Shown: positions 17,517 to 25,692 of the stretch, piece by piece
Layout: each line of letters begins with the position of its first letter
Numbering within the stretch: position 1 is the stretch's first letter
Origin: a gamma proteobacterium symbiont of Stewartia floridana
GTDB lineage: Bacteria; Pseudomonadota; Gammaproteobacteria; Chromatiales; Chromatiaceae
Direction: 5' to 3'
Assembly: GCA_003676145.1 (NCBI GenBank)
Contig: NAUB01000010.1
Coordinates: 1-47,557, forward strand
DNA: 47,557 nt
Position numbers and translations under genes: made by a program
Notes under the pieces: generated by a model
The model's database searches: none
Told to the model about the DNA's origin: nothing
The model's input: only the letters and a program-made list of their open reading frames with translations

Positions 17517-19766
17517 TCAGCTGACCTCAACCCGGTCGACCCGCTGGAAACCTCTGGGAAGTTTCCCTCCGCGACGTCCCCGCTCTCCCTGATAACCATC
17601 CAGATCGGCCGGTTTCAGCACGATATAGCGCTTGCCCGCATGGGCGGTCAGACTGCCTCCCTTCGGCACCACGGCAATCGCCACCACGAACTCCTCCCTG
17701 GCAGCCACCCGTTTCGGCGCGATCGAGATGATCTTGTTACCCTTGCCCTTCGCCAGCTTGGGCAACTCGCCGACCGGAAAGACCAGCATCCGCCCCTCGT
17801 TGGTGATCGTCACCACACGGTCGCTCTCCACATCGGCAATCAGCTCAGGCATCAGAACCTGAGATCCTTTCGGCAGGCTCAGCAGCGCCTTGCCCGATTT
17901 GTTTTTCGCCAGCATATCCGCCAGACCGACGCGGAATCCGTAACCTGCGTCCGAGGCCAACAGATACTCCTGCTGACTCTCACCGCCGATCACCGCACGG
18001 AAGGTCGCGCCGGTTGCCGGAGAGAGCCGTCCTGTCAGAGGTTCACCCTGACTGCGGGCCGATGGCAGGGTATGCGCCGGCAGGGAGTAGCTGCGGCCGT
18101 TGGAGTCGAGAAATACCGCCTGCTGATTACTGCGCAGTCGGGTAGCGGCGAGAAAGCCATCCCCAGCCCGATAGTTCAGACCGGTCGGATCGATCTCATG
18201 CCCCTTGGCGGTACGCGCCCAACCCATCTCCGAAAGCACCACGGTGACCGCCTCACTGGGGGTCAGATCGGTCTCGTCGAGGGCCTCAGCCGCCTCACGC
18301 TCCACGATGGGTGAGCGACGCTCATCACCATATTTCTCCGCATCCGCCTGTAACTCCTTACGGATCAGCGTACGCATGCGCTGCTTCGAACCGAGCAGCT
18401 TTTCGAGGGACTTCCGCTCTTTCTCCAGCTCTTCCTGCTCACCCTTGATCTTCATCTCCTCCAACTTCGCCAGGTTACGCAAGCGAAGGTTGAGGATGGC
18501 TTCCGCCTGAATGTCCGAGAGGGAGAAACGTTTGATCAGTTCGGCCTTCGGATCATCCTCGTAGCGGATGATCGCAATCACCTCATCGATATTCAGATAG
18601 GCGATCAGATAGCCTTCAAGAATGTGCAACCGGTCGAGCACCTCGTTGAGGCGATATTGCAGTCTCCGGCGAACGGTTTCGGTGCGGAAACTGAGCCACT
18701 CCACCAGCAGCGTGCGCAGATCCTTGACCGCCGGACGGCCATCGATACCGATCAGGTTGAGATTGACCCGGTAGCTGCGCTCCAGATCGGTACTGGCGAA
18801 CAGATGGGACATCAGCCGTGCCACATCGACCCGGTTGGAGCGGGGCACGATCACCAGACGGGTGGGATTTTCATGATCCGATTCGTCCCGCAGATCCTCC
18901 ACCATCGGCAGCTTCTTGGCCTGCATCTGAGCAGCGATCTGTTCCAGTATCTTGGCCCCTGACACCTGATGCGGCAGCGCCGTGATGATGATATCCCCAT
19001 TCTCACGATCGAAACGTGCACGCATACGAATTGAGCCATGACCGGTCGCGTAGACCTTGGCCAACTCAGCCGCCGGCGTCACGATCTCCGCCTCGGTGGG
19101 GTAGTCCGGCCCCGGGATATGGGTCATCAGATCTTCCAGGGTGGCCTTCGGCGACTCCAGCAGATGGATACAGGCACTGGCGACTTCCCGCAGGTTGTGT
19201 GGCGGGATATCGGTGGCCATACCCACAGCGATGCCGGAAGAGCCGTTGAGCAGCACATTCGGCAATCTCGCAGGCAGGATCTTGGGTTCCTTCAGGGTGC
19301 CGTCAAAATTGGGCACCCACTCCGCAGTCCCCTGTCCCAGCTCTGAAAGCAGGGTCTGGGCATAGACCGTCAGCTTCGATTCCGTATAACGCATCGCGGC
19401 AAACGACTTCGGATCGTCCGGCGAGCCCCAGTTGCCCTGCCCGTCCACCAGCGGATATCGATAGGAGAAGTTCTGCGCCATCAGCACCATTGCCTCATAG
19501 CAGGCACTGTCGCCATGGGGATGGAACTTACCGAGCACATCACCAACGGTACGGGCCGACTTCTTGAACTTGGCCCCCGCACTCAAACCCAGCTCCGACA
19601 TGGCATAGACAATCCGCCGCTGTACCGGCTTCAATCCATCACCGATATTCGGCAGGGCACGATCGAGAATCACATACATGGAGTAGTTCAGGTATGCCTT
19701 CTCGGTAAACTCATTCAGGGGAACCCGTTCGATTCCCTCCAAGCTGTGATCGATATCGTCAGTCAT
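17517..19766 (-). CDS. parC: DNA topoisomerase IV subunit A
   Basis: A 749-residue subunit that cleaves and rejoins DNA during chromosome decatenation (752 in E. coli). The active-site tyrosine is Tyr127 in [11 protein letters not shown]. The quinolone-resistance region reads [12 protein letters not shown] with Ser87 and Glu91, the residues expected for a drug-sensitive enzyme. The C-terminal third (about 500-749) is the degenerate beta-pinwheel DNA-wrapping domain. parE is not in the window. The gene stands alone, about 280 bp upstream of tRNA-Leu. The region to its right (19767-20157) is a repeat-containing gap. Confidence 0.96.
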   Translation of the reverse strand: MTDDIDHSLEGIERVPLNEFTEKAYLNYSMYVILDRALPNIGDGLKPVQRRIVYAMSELGLSAGAKFKKSARTVGDVLGKFHPHGDSACYEAMVLMAQNFSYRYPLVDGQGNWGSPDDPKSFAAMRYTESKLTVYAQTLLSELGQGTAEWVPNFDGTLKEPKILPARLPNVLLNGSSGIAVGMATDIPPHNLREVASACIHLLESPKATLEDLMTHIPGPDYPTEAEIVTPAAELAKVYATGHGSIRMRARFDRENGDIIITALPHQVSGAKILEQIAAQMQAKKLPMVEDLRDESDHENPTRLVIVPRSNRVDVARLMSHLFASTDLERSYRVNLNLIGIDGRPAVKDLRTLLVEWLSFRTETVRRRLQYRLNEVLDRLHILEGYLIAYLNIDEVIAIIRYEDDPKAELIKRFSLSDIQAEAILNLRLRNLAKLEEMKIKGEQEELEKERKSLEKLLGSKQRMRTLIRKELQADAEKYGDERRSPIVEREAAEALDETDLTPSEAVTVVLSEMGWARTAKGHEIDPTGLNYRAGDGFLAATRLRSNQQAVFLDSNGRSYSLPAHTLPSARSQGEPLTGRLSPATGATFRAVIGGESQQEYLLASDAGYGFRVGLADMLAKNKSGKALLSLPKGSQVLMPELIADVESDRVVTITNEGRMLVFPVGELPKLAKGKGNKIISIAPKRVAAREEFVVAIAVVPKGGSLTAHAGKRYIVLKPADLDGYQGERGRRGGKLPRGFQRVDRVEVS

Positions 19767-19900
19767 CTGATCTGTAAGTTACTACTGGTCTGAAAGAGGC
19801 CAGATGATACGGAAAGCCGAAGAGATAGGGAATACGTGATTAGTCACTGACGGTGGAAATGAACGGAAAACCGTCCAGCACAGCGGCTGACCAGTAAATG

Positions 19901-19981
19901 AACCGCGAATGGACGCAAATCACCGCAAAATGCCGCAAATGAGTTTCACAGTGCGGCCTTGATTTACGTAGATCCGCGGTT
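19901..19981. repeat. Inverted repeat of the CCGCAAAT family
   Basis: The ends AACCGCG (19901-19907) and CGCGGTT (19975-19981) are complementary, and the interior carries AATCACCGCAAAATGCCGC (19918-19936). Those 19 bases recur exactly, inverted, at 38321-38339, and CGCAAATCACCGC (19914-19926) recurs directly at 38270-38282. This links the two intergenic regions as one dispersed family. Confidence 0.7.
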
Positions 19982-20000
19982 TGTCACTTCAGCATTGTAG

Positions 20001-20019
20001 GGTGGGGCCATGCCCCACC
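20001..20019. repeat. GGTGGGGC palindrome, first copy
   Basis: GGTGGGGC-CAT-GCCCCACC with flanks TGTAG and TTAA. The same 19-bp sequence occurs inverted at 23939-23957, with matching flanking bases (GCAGGGTGG in the shared orientation). Confidence 0.7.
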
Positions 20020-20157
20020 TTAATTCTCTGATAAAACGAGATGTAATCTGCTTTAGTGCTCAAGACAGTGCCATTGGTCCCTGCCCCCCTATCTTAGAGA
20101 CGGGTTATTCCCGTAAAATCCCCCAATCACACAACCGGATAACAACAGGAAATGCCC

Positions 20158-20556
20158 ATGACCCCTCCCTACCAAACGCCCCAGGATGCCGAAGACGCCT
20201 ACTACGATGCCATCGATGAAGGGGACCTGAGCGCCATGATGACGGTGTGGGAAGAGAGTGATGAAATTCTCTGCCTGCTGCCGATGATGCCGGCGCAACG
20301 GGGCAGAGCGGCCATCGAGACCGCCTGGGGCGCCCTGTTGAATGAGGATGTAAAGCTTGATATCGAGATCAAACACCTGAGTTGGATCGAGACCGAAAAT
20401 GTTGCCATCCACCTGATCGAAGAGCTGGTCAAAGCAGATCCTGAAACACCGCCCCACCCGGTCTACGCCACCAATATCTACCGCAAGGGTGATCAGGGGT
20501 GGTGCCTGGTGATGCATCAGAACTCACCCACACCACCCCCCGGGTTACAGGTCTGA
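20158..20556 (+). CDS. Small NTF2-like (SnoaL/DUF4440-type) protein
   Basis: A 132-residue soluble protein with the look of the NTF2-like cone fold. An N-terminal helix (DAEDAYYDAIDEGDLSAMMTVW) is followed by CLLPMMPAQRGRAAIETAW and then strands containing NVAIHLIEEL and a C-terminal WCLVMHQNSP. Such proteins are often small-molecule binding or isomerase-like; no catalytic residue set lets me name a reaction. I prefer the ATG at 20158 because AGGA lies seven bases upstream; the ATG at 20152 has only one base between. Its stop codon overlaps the start of the thioesterase gene (TGATG), so the two are co-translated and may act on a common acyl substrate (inference). Confidence 0.8.
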   Translation: MTPPYQTPQDAEDAYYDAIDEGDLSAMMTVWEESDEILCLLPMMPAQRGRAAIETAWGALLNEDVKLDIEIKHLSWIETENVAIHLIEELVKADPETPPHPVYATNIYRKGDQGWCLVMHQNSPTPPPGLQV

Positions 20557-20906
20557 TGGAGAACCATAAGCTGGTGCTGCCCCAGCACCTCAACCAGTAT
20601 GGCTATCTGTTTGGTGGCAACCTGCTGAAATGGGTCGACGAGTATGCCTGGATCGCAGCGGTGCATGACTACCCGGGGCGCCACTTTGTGACCATCGGAC
20701 TCGACCGGGTCACCTTTCACCGCAGTGTCAGAGAGGGCGCGATTTTACGCTTCGATATCCAGCAGAGCAAACAGGGTGACTCATCGGTGGATTATCGGGT
20801 CAAGGTATTTGCGGAAGAGTCGGTGACCGGTCAGGAGGAGAGCGTCTTCAGCACCACCATCACCTTCGTCTGTCTCGATGAGGCAGGCAACAAAACTTCC
20901 ATTTAG
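20556..20906 (+). CDS. Hot-dog fold acyl-CoA thioesterase
   Basis: A 116-residue protein of the YciA/BFIT-type acyl-CoA hydrolase family. Typical features are MENHKLVLPQHLNQYGYLFGGNLLKWVDEYAWIA (the hot-dog helix region with Gly-Gly-Asn and the acidic Asp/Glu) and the strands FVTIGLDRVTFHRSVREGAILRF. It would hydrolyse acyl-CoA to free acid and CoA in the cytoplasm; chain length is not readable. The start at 20556 overlaps the upstream stop as TGATG; a longer in-frame start at 20499 would overlap the upstream gene by 58 bases and adds unconserved residues. It converges with the transporter gene at 20926. Confidence 0.85.
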   Translation: MENHKLVLPQHLNQYGYLFGGNLLKWVDEYAWIAAVHDYPGRHFVTIGLDRVTFHRSVREGAILRFDIQQSKQGDSSVDYRVKVFAEESVTGQEESVFSTTITFVCLDEAGNKTSI

Positions 20907-20925
20907 CAGCTACCCAAGCGGCCAC

Positions 20926-21834
20926 TCAGGTTTCCCGCCGCGACCAATAGCTCGCCAGCATGGAACCACTCAGATTGTGCCAGATGGAGAAGATTGCACC
21001 GGGCAGCGCCGCAGCGGCGGAGAAGTACTTGACCGACAGCGCAACCCCCAAGCCGGAATTCTGCATACCCACCTCAATCGCCAGGGTACGGCTGATCCGC
21101 CGATCCCAACCCAGACCTCTGGCGATCCAGTAACCGCCGGCCAAGCCTGCCAGATTGTGCAGTACCACGGCCAACGCCAACAGCATCCCCATACTGGCGA
21201 TGTTGCTCTGATTCAGAGCCACCACGATACCGATGATCAGAACGATGGCGAGAATGGAGATCAACGGGAAAAGGGGTTTTATGGGTTTGAGTTTGCGGCC
21301 ATAGAGGCTGTTCACCAGAACCCCCAACGAGACCGGTAACAGAACGATCTTGAAGATCGACCAGAGCATGCTTTCAACCGGCACCGGAACCTTCTGCCCT
21401 ACATAGAGCCAGGTCAGCAGCGGCGTGGCGATGATTGCCAGCAGGGTTGAAACCGTCGTCATGGTAATGGAGAGCGCCACATCACCCCGTGCCAGATAGC
21501 AGACCACATTGGAGGCGGTACCGCCGGGACAGGCCCCGACCAACACCAGCCCGGCCATCAGATAGGGTGGCAAGGCGAGCAGTTCAGCAATCAGCCAGGC
21601 GAGCAACGGCATCAATGCGAACTGCAACAACACCCCGACACCGATGATCTTCGGCTGTTGAAAAACCCTTTTGAAATCTTGCAGACTCAGGGTCATCCCC
21701 ATGCCGAACATCACCAGACCCAAGAGGGGAATGATGGCAGGCTTCAAGACAACGAAAGCAGAGGGATAAGCATAGGCAAGCGCAGACAGAAGCACGGCCC
21801 ATAGGGGGAAGAGTCGGGTTATCTGATGAATCAT
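20926..21834 (-). CDS. Bile acid:sodium symporter (BASS) family transporter
   Basis: A 302-residue inner-membrane protein with about nine or ten hydrophobic spans. Family motifs are clear: FGMGMTLSLQDF early on, the crossing-helix signature GACPGGTASNVVCYLARGDVALS near 98-120, and the second crossing helix IEVGMQNSGLGVAL near 253-266. Bacterial members carry organic acids or vitamin precursors such as pantothenate with sodium; the substrate cannot be read from sequence. It is flanked by a convergent thioesterase gene and, 122 bases upstream, by the NmrA-like gene on the same strand, but nothing shows these belong to one operon. Confidence 0.9.
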   Translation of the reverse strand: MIHQITRLFPLWAVLLSALAYAYPSAFVVLKPAIIPLLGLVMFGMGMTLSLQDFKRVFQQPKIIGVGVLLQFALMPLLAWLIAELLALPPYLMAGLVLVGACPGGTASNVVCYLARGDVALSITMTTVSTLLAIIATPLLTWLYVGQKVPVPVESMLWSIFKIVLLPVSLGVLVNSLYGRKLKPIKPLFPLISILAIVLIIGIVVALNQSNIASMGMLLALAVVLHNLAGLAGGYWIARGLGWDRRISRTLAIEVGMQNSGLGVALSVKYFSAAAALPGAIFSIWHNLSGSMLASYWSRRET

Positions 21835-21956
21835 CTGGCCTGAAATACGATAAGAGTACTCTGTTGCAAGAGTCTCCGGCCTGGCGTTCTGTTCGTCAAG
21901 CCGGAGTGGATCTGACTACTCTTCAGGGGCAGATCAGACGTCTGATCAACGCAGCA

Positions 21957-22802
21957 TCAAACCGCCTGTTCCAATCCCTCATCAGACCAGCATCCCGAGT
22001 CGACCATACGCTTCAGATAGACCTGAAAATCCCTGGCCGGTCTTGCCAACGCCTCTTCAACACCGTGTTGCACCTGGCTGTTTCTACCATCCAGAACCTG
22101 CGTGAACAGCTCCTTGAGCAACCACTGCATCGGCTCGGGAACAGCCTGCTGCTGAAGTGCATCCAGATAGGCATCCAGCGGCACCTGAGTATATTTCACC
22201 GGTCTCTGTAGCGCTTGCGACAGCTCTGCCATGCAATCAGCAAAGGTCATGGCGCGAGGCCCGGTCACTTCATAGAGGCGATTGTGATGTTTTGCTTCGG
22301 TCAAACAGGCAACCACCACATCGGCAATATCCTCCGCATCGATGAAAGGTTCCGGCACATCCCCCGCCGGCAGCATCAGTTCGCCCTGCAGAATCCCATC
22401 GATCATGAAACTCTCACTGAAGTTCTGAAAAAACCAGCTCGCTCTGACGATATTCCAGCGGATGCCGCTGTTGATAACAATATCCTCTGCCCGCCGGGCG
22501 CCGGCTTCGCCCCGCCCCGAGAGCAGCACGATATGCTCAACACCAGCCGCTTCAGCCATTGCGACAAACGCTTCAATATCGGACTGAGCTTGAGGAACTG
22601 CCAGATCAGGCTGGTAAGTAACATAGACAGAGGCAACACCCTGCAATGCAGGGCCCCAGGTACCCCGTTGCTGCCAATCGAATGGCAGAGCCGTTGACCT
22701 TGAGACCGCTCTGGTCTGCAGATCCATCGACTGCAAACGCTGCACGACACGACGACCGGTCTTGCCATGCTTGCCAATGATCAGTATCGGTTTGTTGCTC
22801 AT
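21957..22802 (-). CDS. NmrA-like NAD(P)-binding protein
   Basis: A 281-residue atypical short-chain dehydrogenase/reductase. It begins with a Rossmann strand and glycine motif (ILIIGKHGKTGRRVVQRL, residues 5-22). It also contains GVASVYVTYQPDL, GVEHIVLLSGRGE and the NmrA-style C-terminal region. The usual YxxxK catalytic pair is not evident, so it may be a sensor or a quinone/aldehyde reductase. The start at 22802 is preferred: AGGAGA lies seven bases upstream; a longer start at 22856 is less likely. It is divergent from the AraC-type gene with about 110 bases between, so AraC-type control of this gene is likely. Confidence 0.85.
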   Translation of the reverse strand: MSNKPILIIGKHGKTGRRVVQRLQSMDLQTRAVSRSTALPFDWQQRGTWGPALQGVASVYVTYQPDLAVPQAQSDIEAFVAMAEAAGVEHIVLLSGRGEAGARRAEDIVINSGIRWNIVRASWFFQNFSESFMIDGILQGELMLPAGDVPEPFIDAEDIADVVVACLTEAKHHNRLYEVTGPRAMTFADCMAELSQALQRPVKYTQVPLDAYLDALQQQAVPEPMQWLLKELFTQVLDGRNSQVQHGVEEALARPARDFQVYLKRMVDSGCWSDEGLEQAV

Positions 22803-22912
22803 AATCCTATCTCCTTTACAGGGTTTTTGGTTGTGGAACTCTGCGTTAAAACGCATGAGTTGATCCTAGGTAACAACGCACACACCAACCATGGCTGTTT
22901 GTCTATATTTAT

Positions 22913-23890
22913 ATGCAGCTCGTCCAAATCGAAAAACCCATGAGCAGCGAAACCAAATCGACAATTGCAGATGTGTCAGACCCAATCGGGGAAGCGCTTC
23001 ACTTGCTGAAGTTGAACGGCACCTACTACTGCCGTTCCGAGCTGAAAGCACCCTGGGGGGTATCCCTGCCACCCTTCGAGGGCCACATGATGTTTCATGT
23101 GGTGACCCGGGGTGAGTGCTGGCTGGAGGTGGCCGGAGAAGAACCCTGCCTATTGAAACAGGGCAGCCTGGCGCTGGTTCCCCATGGTACAGGCCACCAA
23201 GTCCGCAGTGATCTGAAGCACCAGACCACGCCCCTGTTCGATATCCCGGTGGAGTCGGTGAGCGAGCGATATGAAATCATGCATCACGGCGGCAGTGGTG
23301 AACTGACCCAGCTGACCTGTGGACTGGTGCGCTTTGACCATGTTGCCGGACAGCAGGTGGTGGCCCTGCTGCCGCAGATATTGAAGATCGATACCTGGAA
23401 AGAGGACGAGAGCAGCTGGATACAAAACACCCTGCAACTGATCACCCGTGAAGCGAGAGAGCTGCGTCCCGGCGGTGAAACAGTAATCACCCGGTTGGCA
23501 GACATTCTGGTGATCCAGGCGATTCGCTCCTGGCTCGACTCATTGAGCGGACCTCAACCAGGCTGGCTGAATGCACTGCGAGACAAACAGATCGGCAGAG
23601 CCCTTGCAGCGATACACCGCAACCCGGAAAGAGAGTGGAACCTGACCTCACTGGCCATGGAGGCGCGAATGTCCCGCTCAGGATTCTCTGCACGATTTAC
23701 CGACCTGGTCGGTTATACCGCGATGCGCTACGTAACCCGCTGGCGTATGCTGATGGCCCGCACACAGCTGCTTGAATCATCGGAACCTCTGGTGGTATTC
23801 GCGGAACGCTTCGGTTACCAATCCGAAGCCGCATTCTGCCGCGCCTTCAAGCGGGAGCTTGGTGTCTCACCGGGTAGTGTTCGGCAGTAG
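22913..23890 (+). CDS. AraC-family transcriptional regulator with N-terminal cupin domain
   Basis: A 325-residue DNA-binding protein. The first 190 residues form a cupin-type ligand domain (Cupin_6/AraC_N style: APWGVSLPPFEGHMMFHVVTRGECWLEV, then GSLALVPHGTGHQV). The last 100 residues hold two helix-turn-helix motifs: WNLTSLAMEARMSRSGFSARF and the terminal VVFAERFGYQSEAAFCRAFKRE followed by GVSPG. Neither the start at 22913 nor the in-frame ATG at 22940 has a strong ribosome site, so the true start is uncertain. Its neighbour is the divergent NmrA-like gene; this pairing is common for the cupin-AraC subgroup and suggests local activation by a small reactive molecule (inference). Confidence 0.88.
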   Translation: MQLVQIEKPMSSETKSTIADVSDPIGEALHLLKLNGTYYCRSELKAPWGVSLPPFEGHMMFHVVTRGECWLEVAGEEPCLLKQGSLALVPHGTGHQVRSDLKHQTTPLFDIPVESVSERYEIMHHGGSGELTQLTCGLVRFDHVAGQQVVALLPQILKIDTWKEDESSWIQNTLQLITREARELRPGGETVITRLADILVIQAIRSWLDSLSGPQPGWLNALRDKQIGRALAAIHRNPEREWNLTSLAMEARMSRSGFSARFTDLVGYTAMRYVTRWRMLMARTQLLESSEPLVVFAERFGYQSEAAFCRAFKRELGVSPGSVRQ

Positions 23891-24275
23891 AATGCACTCT
23901 CATTCGAGGTTGATTCCTGGCGTGATCAAAACGTATTTGGTGGGGCATGGCCCCACCCTGCATCCTGTCGAGTCCCCTTTAGTTTCCGGAGTAAATAGAT
24001 TCAAGACAGATGATAGCTAGTCAGTGTTTATTTTCGATGAGAACACCCAGCTATGTCAGTTCTTAAATCGTAGATTCGTGTTCTATATGTGGTAAAACCT
24101 ATCCCCCCTATCTTCGATTGATATACCTGGGGCCACTCCCTCTTTAGCCCCCGTTCCGGCACGAGCGAGAAGCGCAGGCAAAAACCGCTATGAGAAAAAT
24201 TGCCTACTGCATTGTTAAAAATTACCTTTAAGCTACTTTGCAAAAATCTAGAATCACAACCATGGAGGCGTGAGC
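23891..24275. other. Non-coding gap before the lipoprotein gene
   Basis: About 385 bases with no credible gene. It holds the second GGTGGGGC palindrome (23939-23957, listed separately). The rest is AT-richer than its surroundings and presumably carries the promoter of the lipoprotein/NlpC-P60 pair, though I could not assign one. Confidence 0.5.
23939..23957. repeat. GGTGGGGC palindrome, second copy (inverted)
   Basis: GGTGGGGC-ATG-GCCCCACC, the exact reverse complement of the copy at 20001-20019, 49 bases after the AraC-type stop codon. A strong GC stem without a T-run; it may be a small mobile palindrome rather than a terminator. Confidence 0.65.
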
Positions 24276-24848
24276 ATGACAAAACAGAACAGCAAAACCT
24301 CATATCTGATATCGGCCATCACCCTGGCAGTGATCCTGTCCGGCTGTTTCGCCACCTATCAGGATTCAGGTTTCAAGTCTCTCTTCACAAGCCTCAACAA
24401 CTGTCAGTCATTCACCGACCCGACCGATCCGAACAGCACGCCCTACAAACTCTGTGCCGGCATAGCAGGTTATCAGCTGATACTGCGCAAAGTGGGCGCG
24501 GGCCGAAAGTCGATTGAGATCCTGAGTGATTCACAGCAATCCTTCCCCCTCAATTACCAGCAGGTGGTAACCAGGCAGATGTTTCATCTTGGTGATCAGG
24601 CCGAGTGGCGGGTTGCAGAGTCATCCAGTGGGAGTGAACCCCAGGCACTCATCGCAGAGATTCACGCTCATGAAGATCTTGATGAGCCGGATCGGGTCTC
24701 AGCCATCTATCTGGCGGTAGCAAAAATATCTGCAACAGAGAGCTGTGTTACCGATGTCGTCAAGCAGCAGGAAGTATCGAGAGAGCAGTTGCATCAACTG
24801 GCTGACAAAGCATCACAAAGCGCTTGCATCGGATTGCCGCCTTATTGA
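24276..24848 (+). CDS. Predicted lipoprotein of unknown function
   Basis: A 190-residue protein with a clear lipoprotein signal: a positively charged start (MTKQNSKTS), a hydrophobic core and the lipobox LSGC with Cys24. The next residues (Phe, Ala) do not include the Asp inner-membrane retention signal, so the outer membrane is possible. The mature part contains three or four further cysteines (NNCQSF, YKLCAG, ESCVTD, SACIGL), suggesting disulfides. I do not recognise a family. The ATG at 24276 is chosen because GGAGG lies seven bases upstream; the earlier GTG at 24270 would sit too close. The NlpC/P60-like gene starts 53 bases downstream on the same strand, so the two are probably one operon. 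Confidence 0.75.
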   Translation: MTKQNSKTSYLISAITLAVILSGCFATYQDSGFKSLFTSLNNCQSFTDPTDPNSTPYKLCAGIAGYQLILRKVGAGRKSIEILSDSQQSFPLNYQQVVTRQMFHLGDQAEWRVAESSSGSEPQALIAEIHAHEDLDEPDRVSAIYLAVAKISATESCVTDVVKQQEVSREQLHQLADKASQSACIGLPPY

Positions 24849-24901
24849 AGCAAAACCGATCAAACATCGATCCATCAACCCGGTAATAAAGGAATAGCAC
24901 C

Positions 24902-25666
24902 ATGCCGACACCTGTAGAGTTCATGCAAAGATATCGACGTCTCAGGGTCAGGTCTGCAGTTGATAACCCGGCCTCGAGAACCTGTCATGAGACGACCCAC
25001 AGCGTCACCCTCAGAAACTATTTCATGATGGACTGGGACGAAGGTACAGAAGAGTTACGCGACTACCGTGCCGTCTCAAGAGGTTCGCGCAGCGACATCT
25101 GGTTCAACCAGAACAAGCACCGAATCCGTAATGCGGCAATGGGTAAAGGTGCGCCTCAGGATTATGAGCTGGCACTGGAGTGGGCAGTGCGGTCGAATAA
25201 GTTACAGACGATCAATCAACATAACCTGCAGACCTTTTGCGACGACCACCTGGGTATCGACTGCTCGGGTTTTGTCACCAACTATCTGATCGCCTGCGGC
25301 AAAAGAAACTATTCAGACAGCACGGTTCGCAACACCGGCGCCGCCTCCTACTTCCAAGCGAACCGGGCGGTGAACGATGCGAACACAATTCAGCAGGGAG
25401 ACCTGCTGGTCTGGATGGATGGCAATACAGTCAGACGCAGTCCGGGACATGTAGCGGTTGTCGACTCCTATGTAAACCAGTCCGTGACAGGCGGCAACAT
25501 GCGCGTCGTGGAAGCCACCGGCTCACGCCATGCTCGTCCCAAACTGTTGAGTTCCATGTATGCGGTGGAACGGATCATCGAACCGGGACGCGGGGTCCCG
25601 GCGATGATTCTTGAGGTACGGCGCCACGGCACATCGGGAAGCCGGGTCGCTGTAATGCGGGTCTGA
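24902..25666 (+). CDS. NlpC/P60-like cysteine hydrolase, no signal peptide
   Basis: A 254-residue protein with a papain-like NlpC/P60 core: Cys121 in GIDCSGFVTNYLI, then GDLLVWMD, His183 in SPGHVAVVDSY and Glu204 in VVEATGSR as a possible third residue. Such enzymes cut peptide bonds in cell-wall stems or related amides. There is no signal peptide; the N-terminal 110 residues are unfamiliar. A cell-wall-type hydrolase without an export signal beside a periplasm-directed lipoprotein fits a contact-dependent or type VI effector with its immunity protein, but it could equally be an intracellular amidase. The start has AAAGGAA nine bases upstream. It converges with the deacetylase gene; their ends are 24 bases apart with a small hairpin between. 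Confidence 0.75.
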   Translation: MPTPVEFMQRYRRLRVRSAVDNPASRTCHETTHSVTLRNYFMMDWDEGTEELRDYRAVSRGSRSDIWFNQNKHRIRNAAMGKGAPQDYELALEWAVRSNKLQTINQHNLQTFCDDHLGIDCSGFVTNYLIACGKRNYSDSTVRNTGAASYFQANRAVNDANTIQQGDLLVWMDGNTVRRSPGHVAVVDSYVNQSVTGGNMRVVEATGSRHARPKLLSSMYAVERIIEPGRGVPAMILEVRRHGTSGSRVAVMRV

Positions 25667-25673
25667 TGGCGCT

Positions 25674-25692
25674 TAGGCCCAGTTAGGGCCTA
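25674..25692. other. Small hairpin between convergent genes
   Basis: TAGGCCC (25674-25680), loop AGTTA, GGGCCTA (25686-25692). It overlaps the stop codon of the deacetylase gene and lies eight bases past the NlpC/P60-like stop. It might end both transcripts, but it lacks a T-run. Confidence 0.35.

Larger units (their letters stand above)
19767..20157. other. Non-coding gap between divergent parC and the NTF2-like gene
   Basis: About 390 bases without a credible gene. It contains an inverted repeat of the CCGCAAAT family (19901-19981) and a GGTGGGGC palindrome (20001-20019), described separately. The left part must hold the parC promoter, but I could not pick out a clear one. Confidence 0.5.

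Noticed and set aside
17397-18314. Long plus-strand open frame (about 305 codons) opposite parC
   Set aside because: It is antisense to a fully recognisable parC C-terminal domain and its translation is low-complexity His/Arg/Gln-rich, typical of a GC-rich shadow frame.
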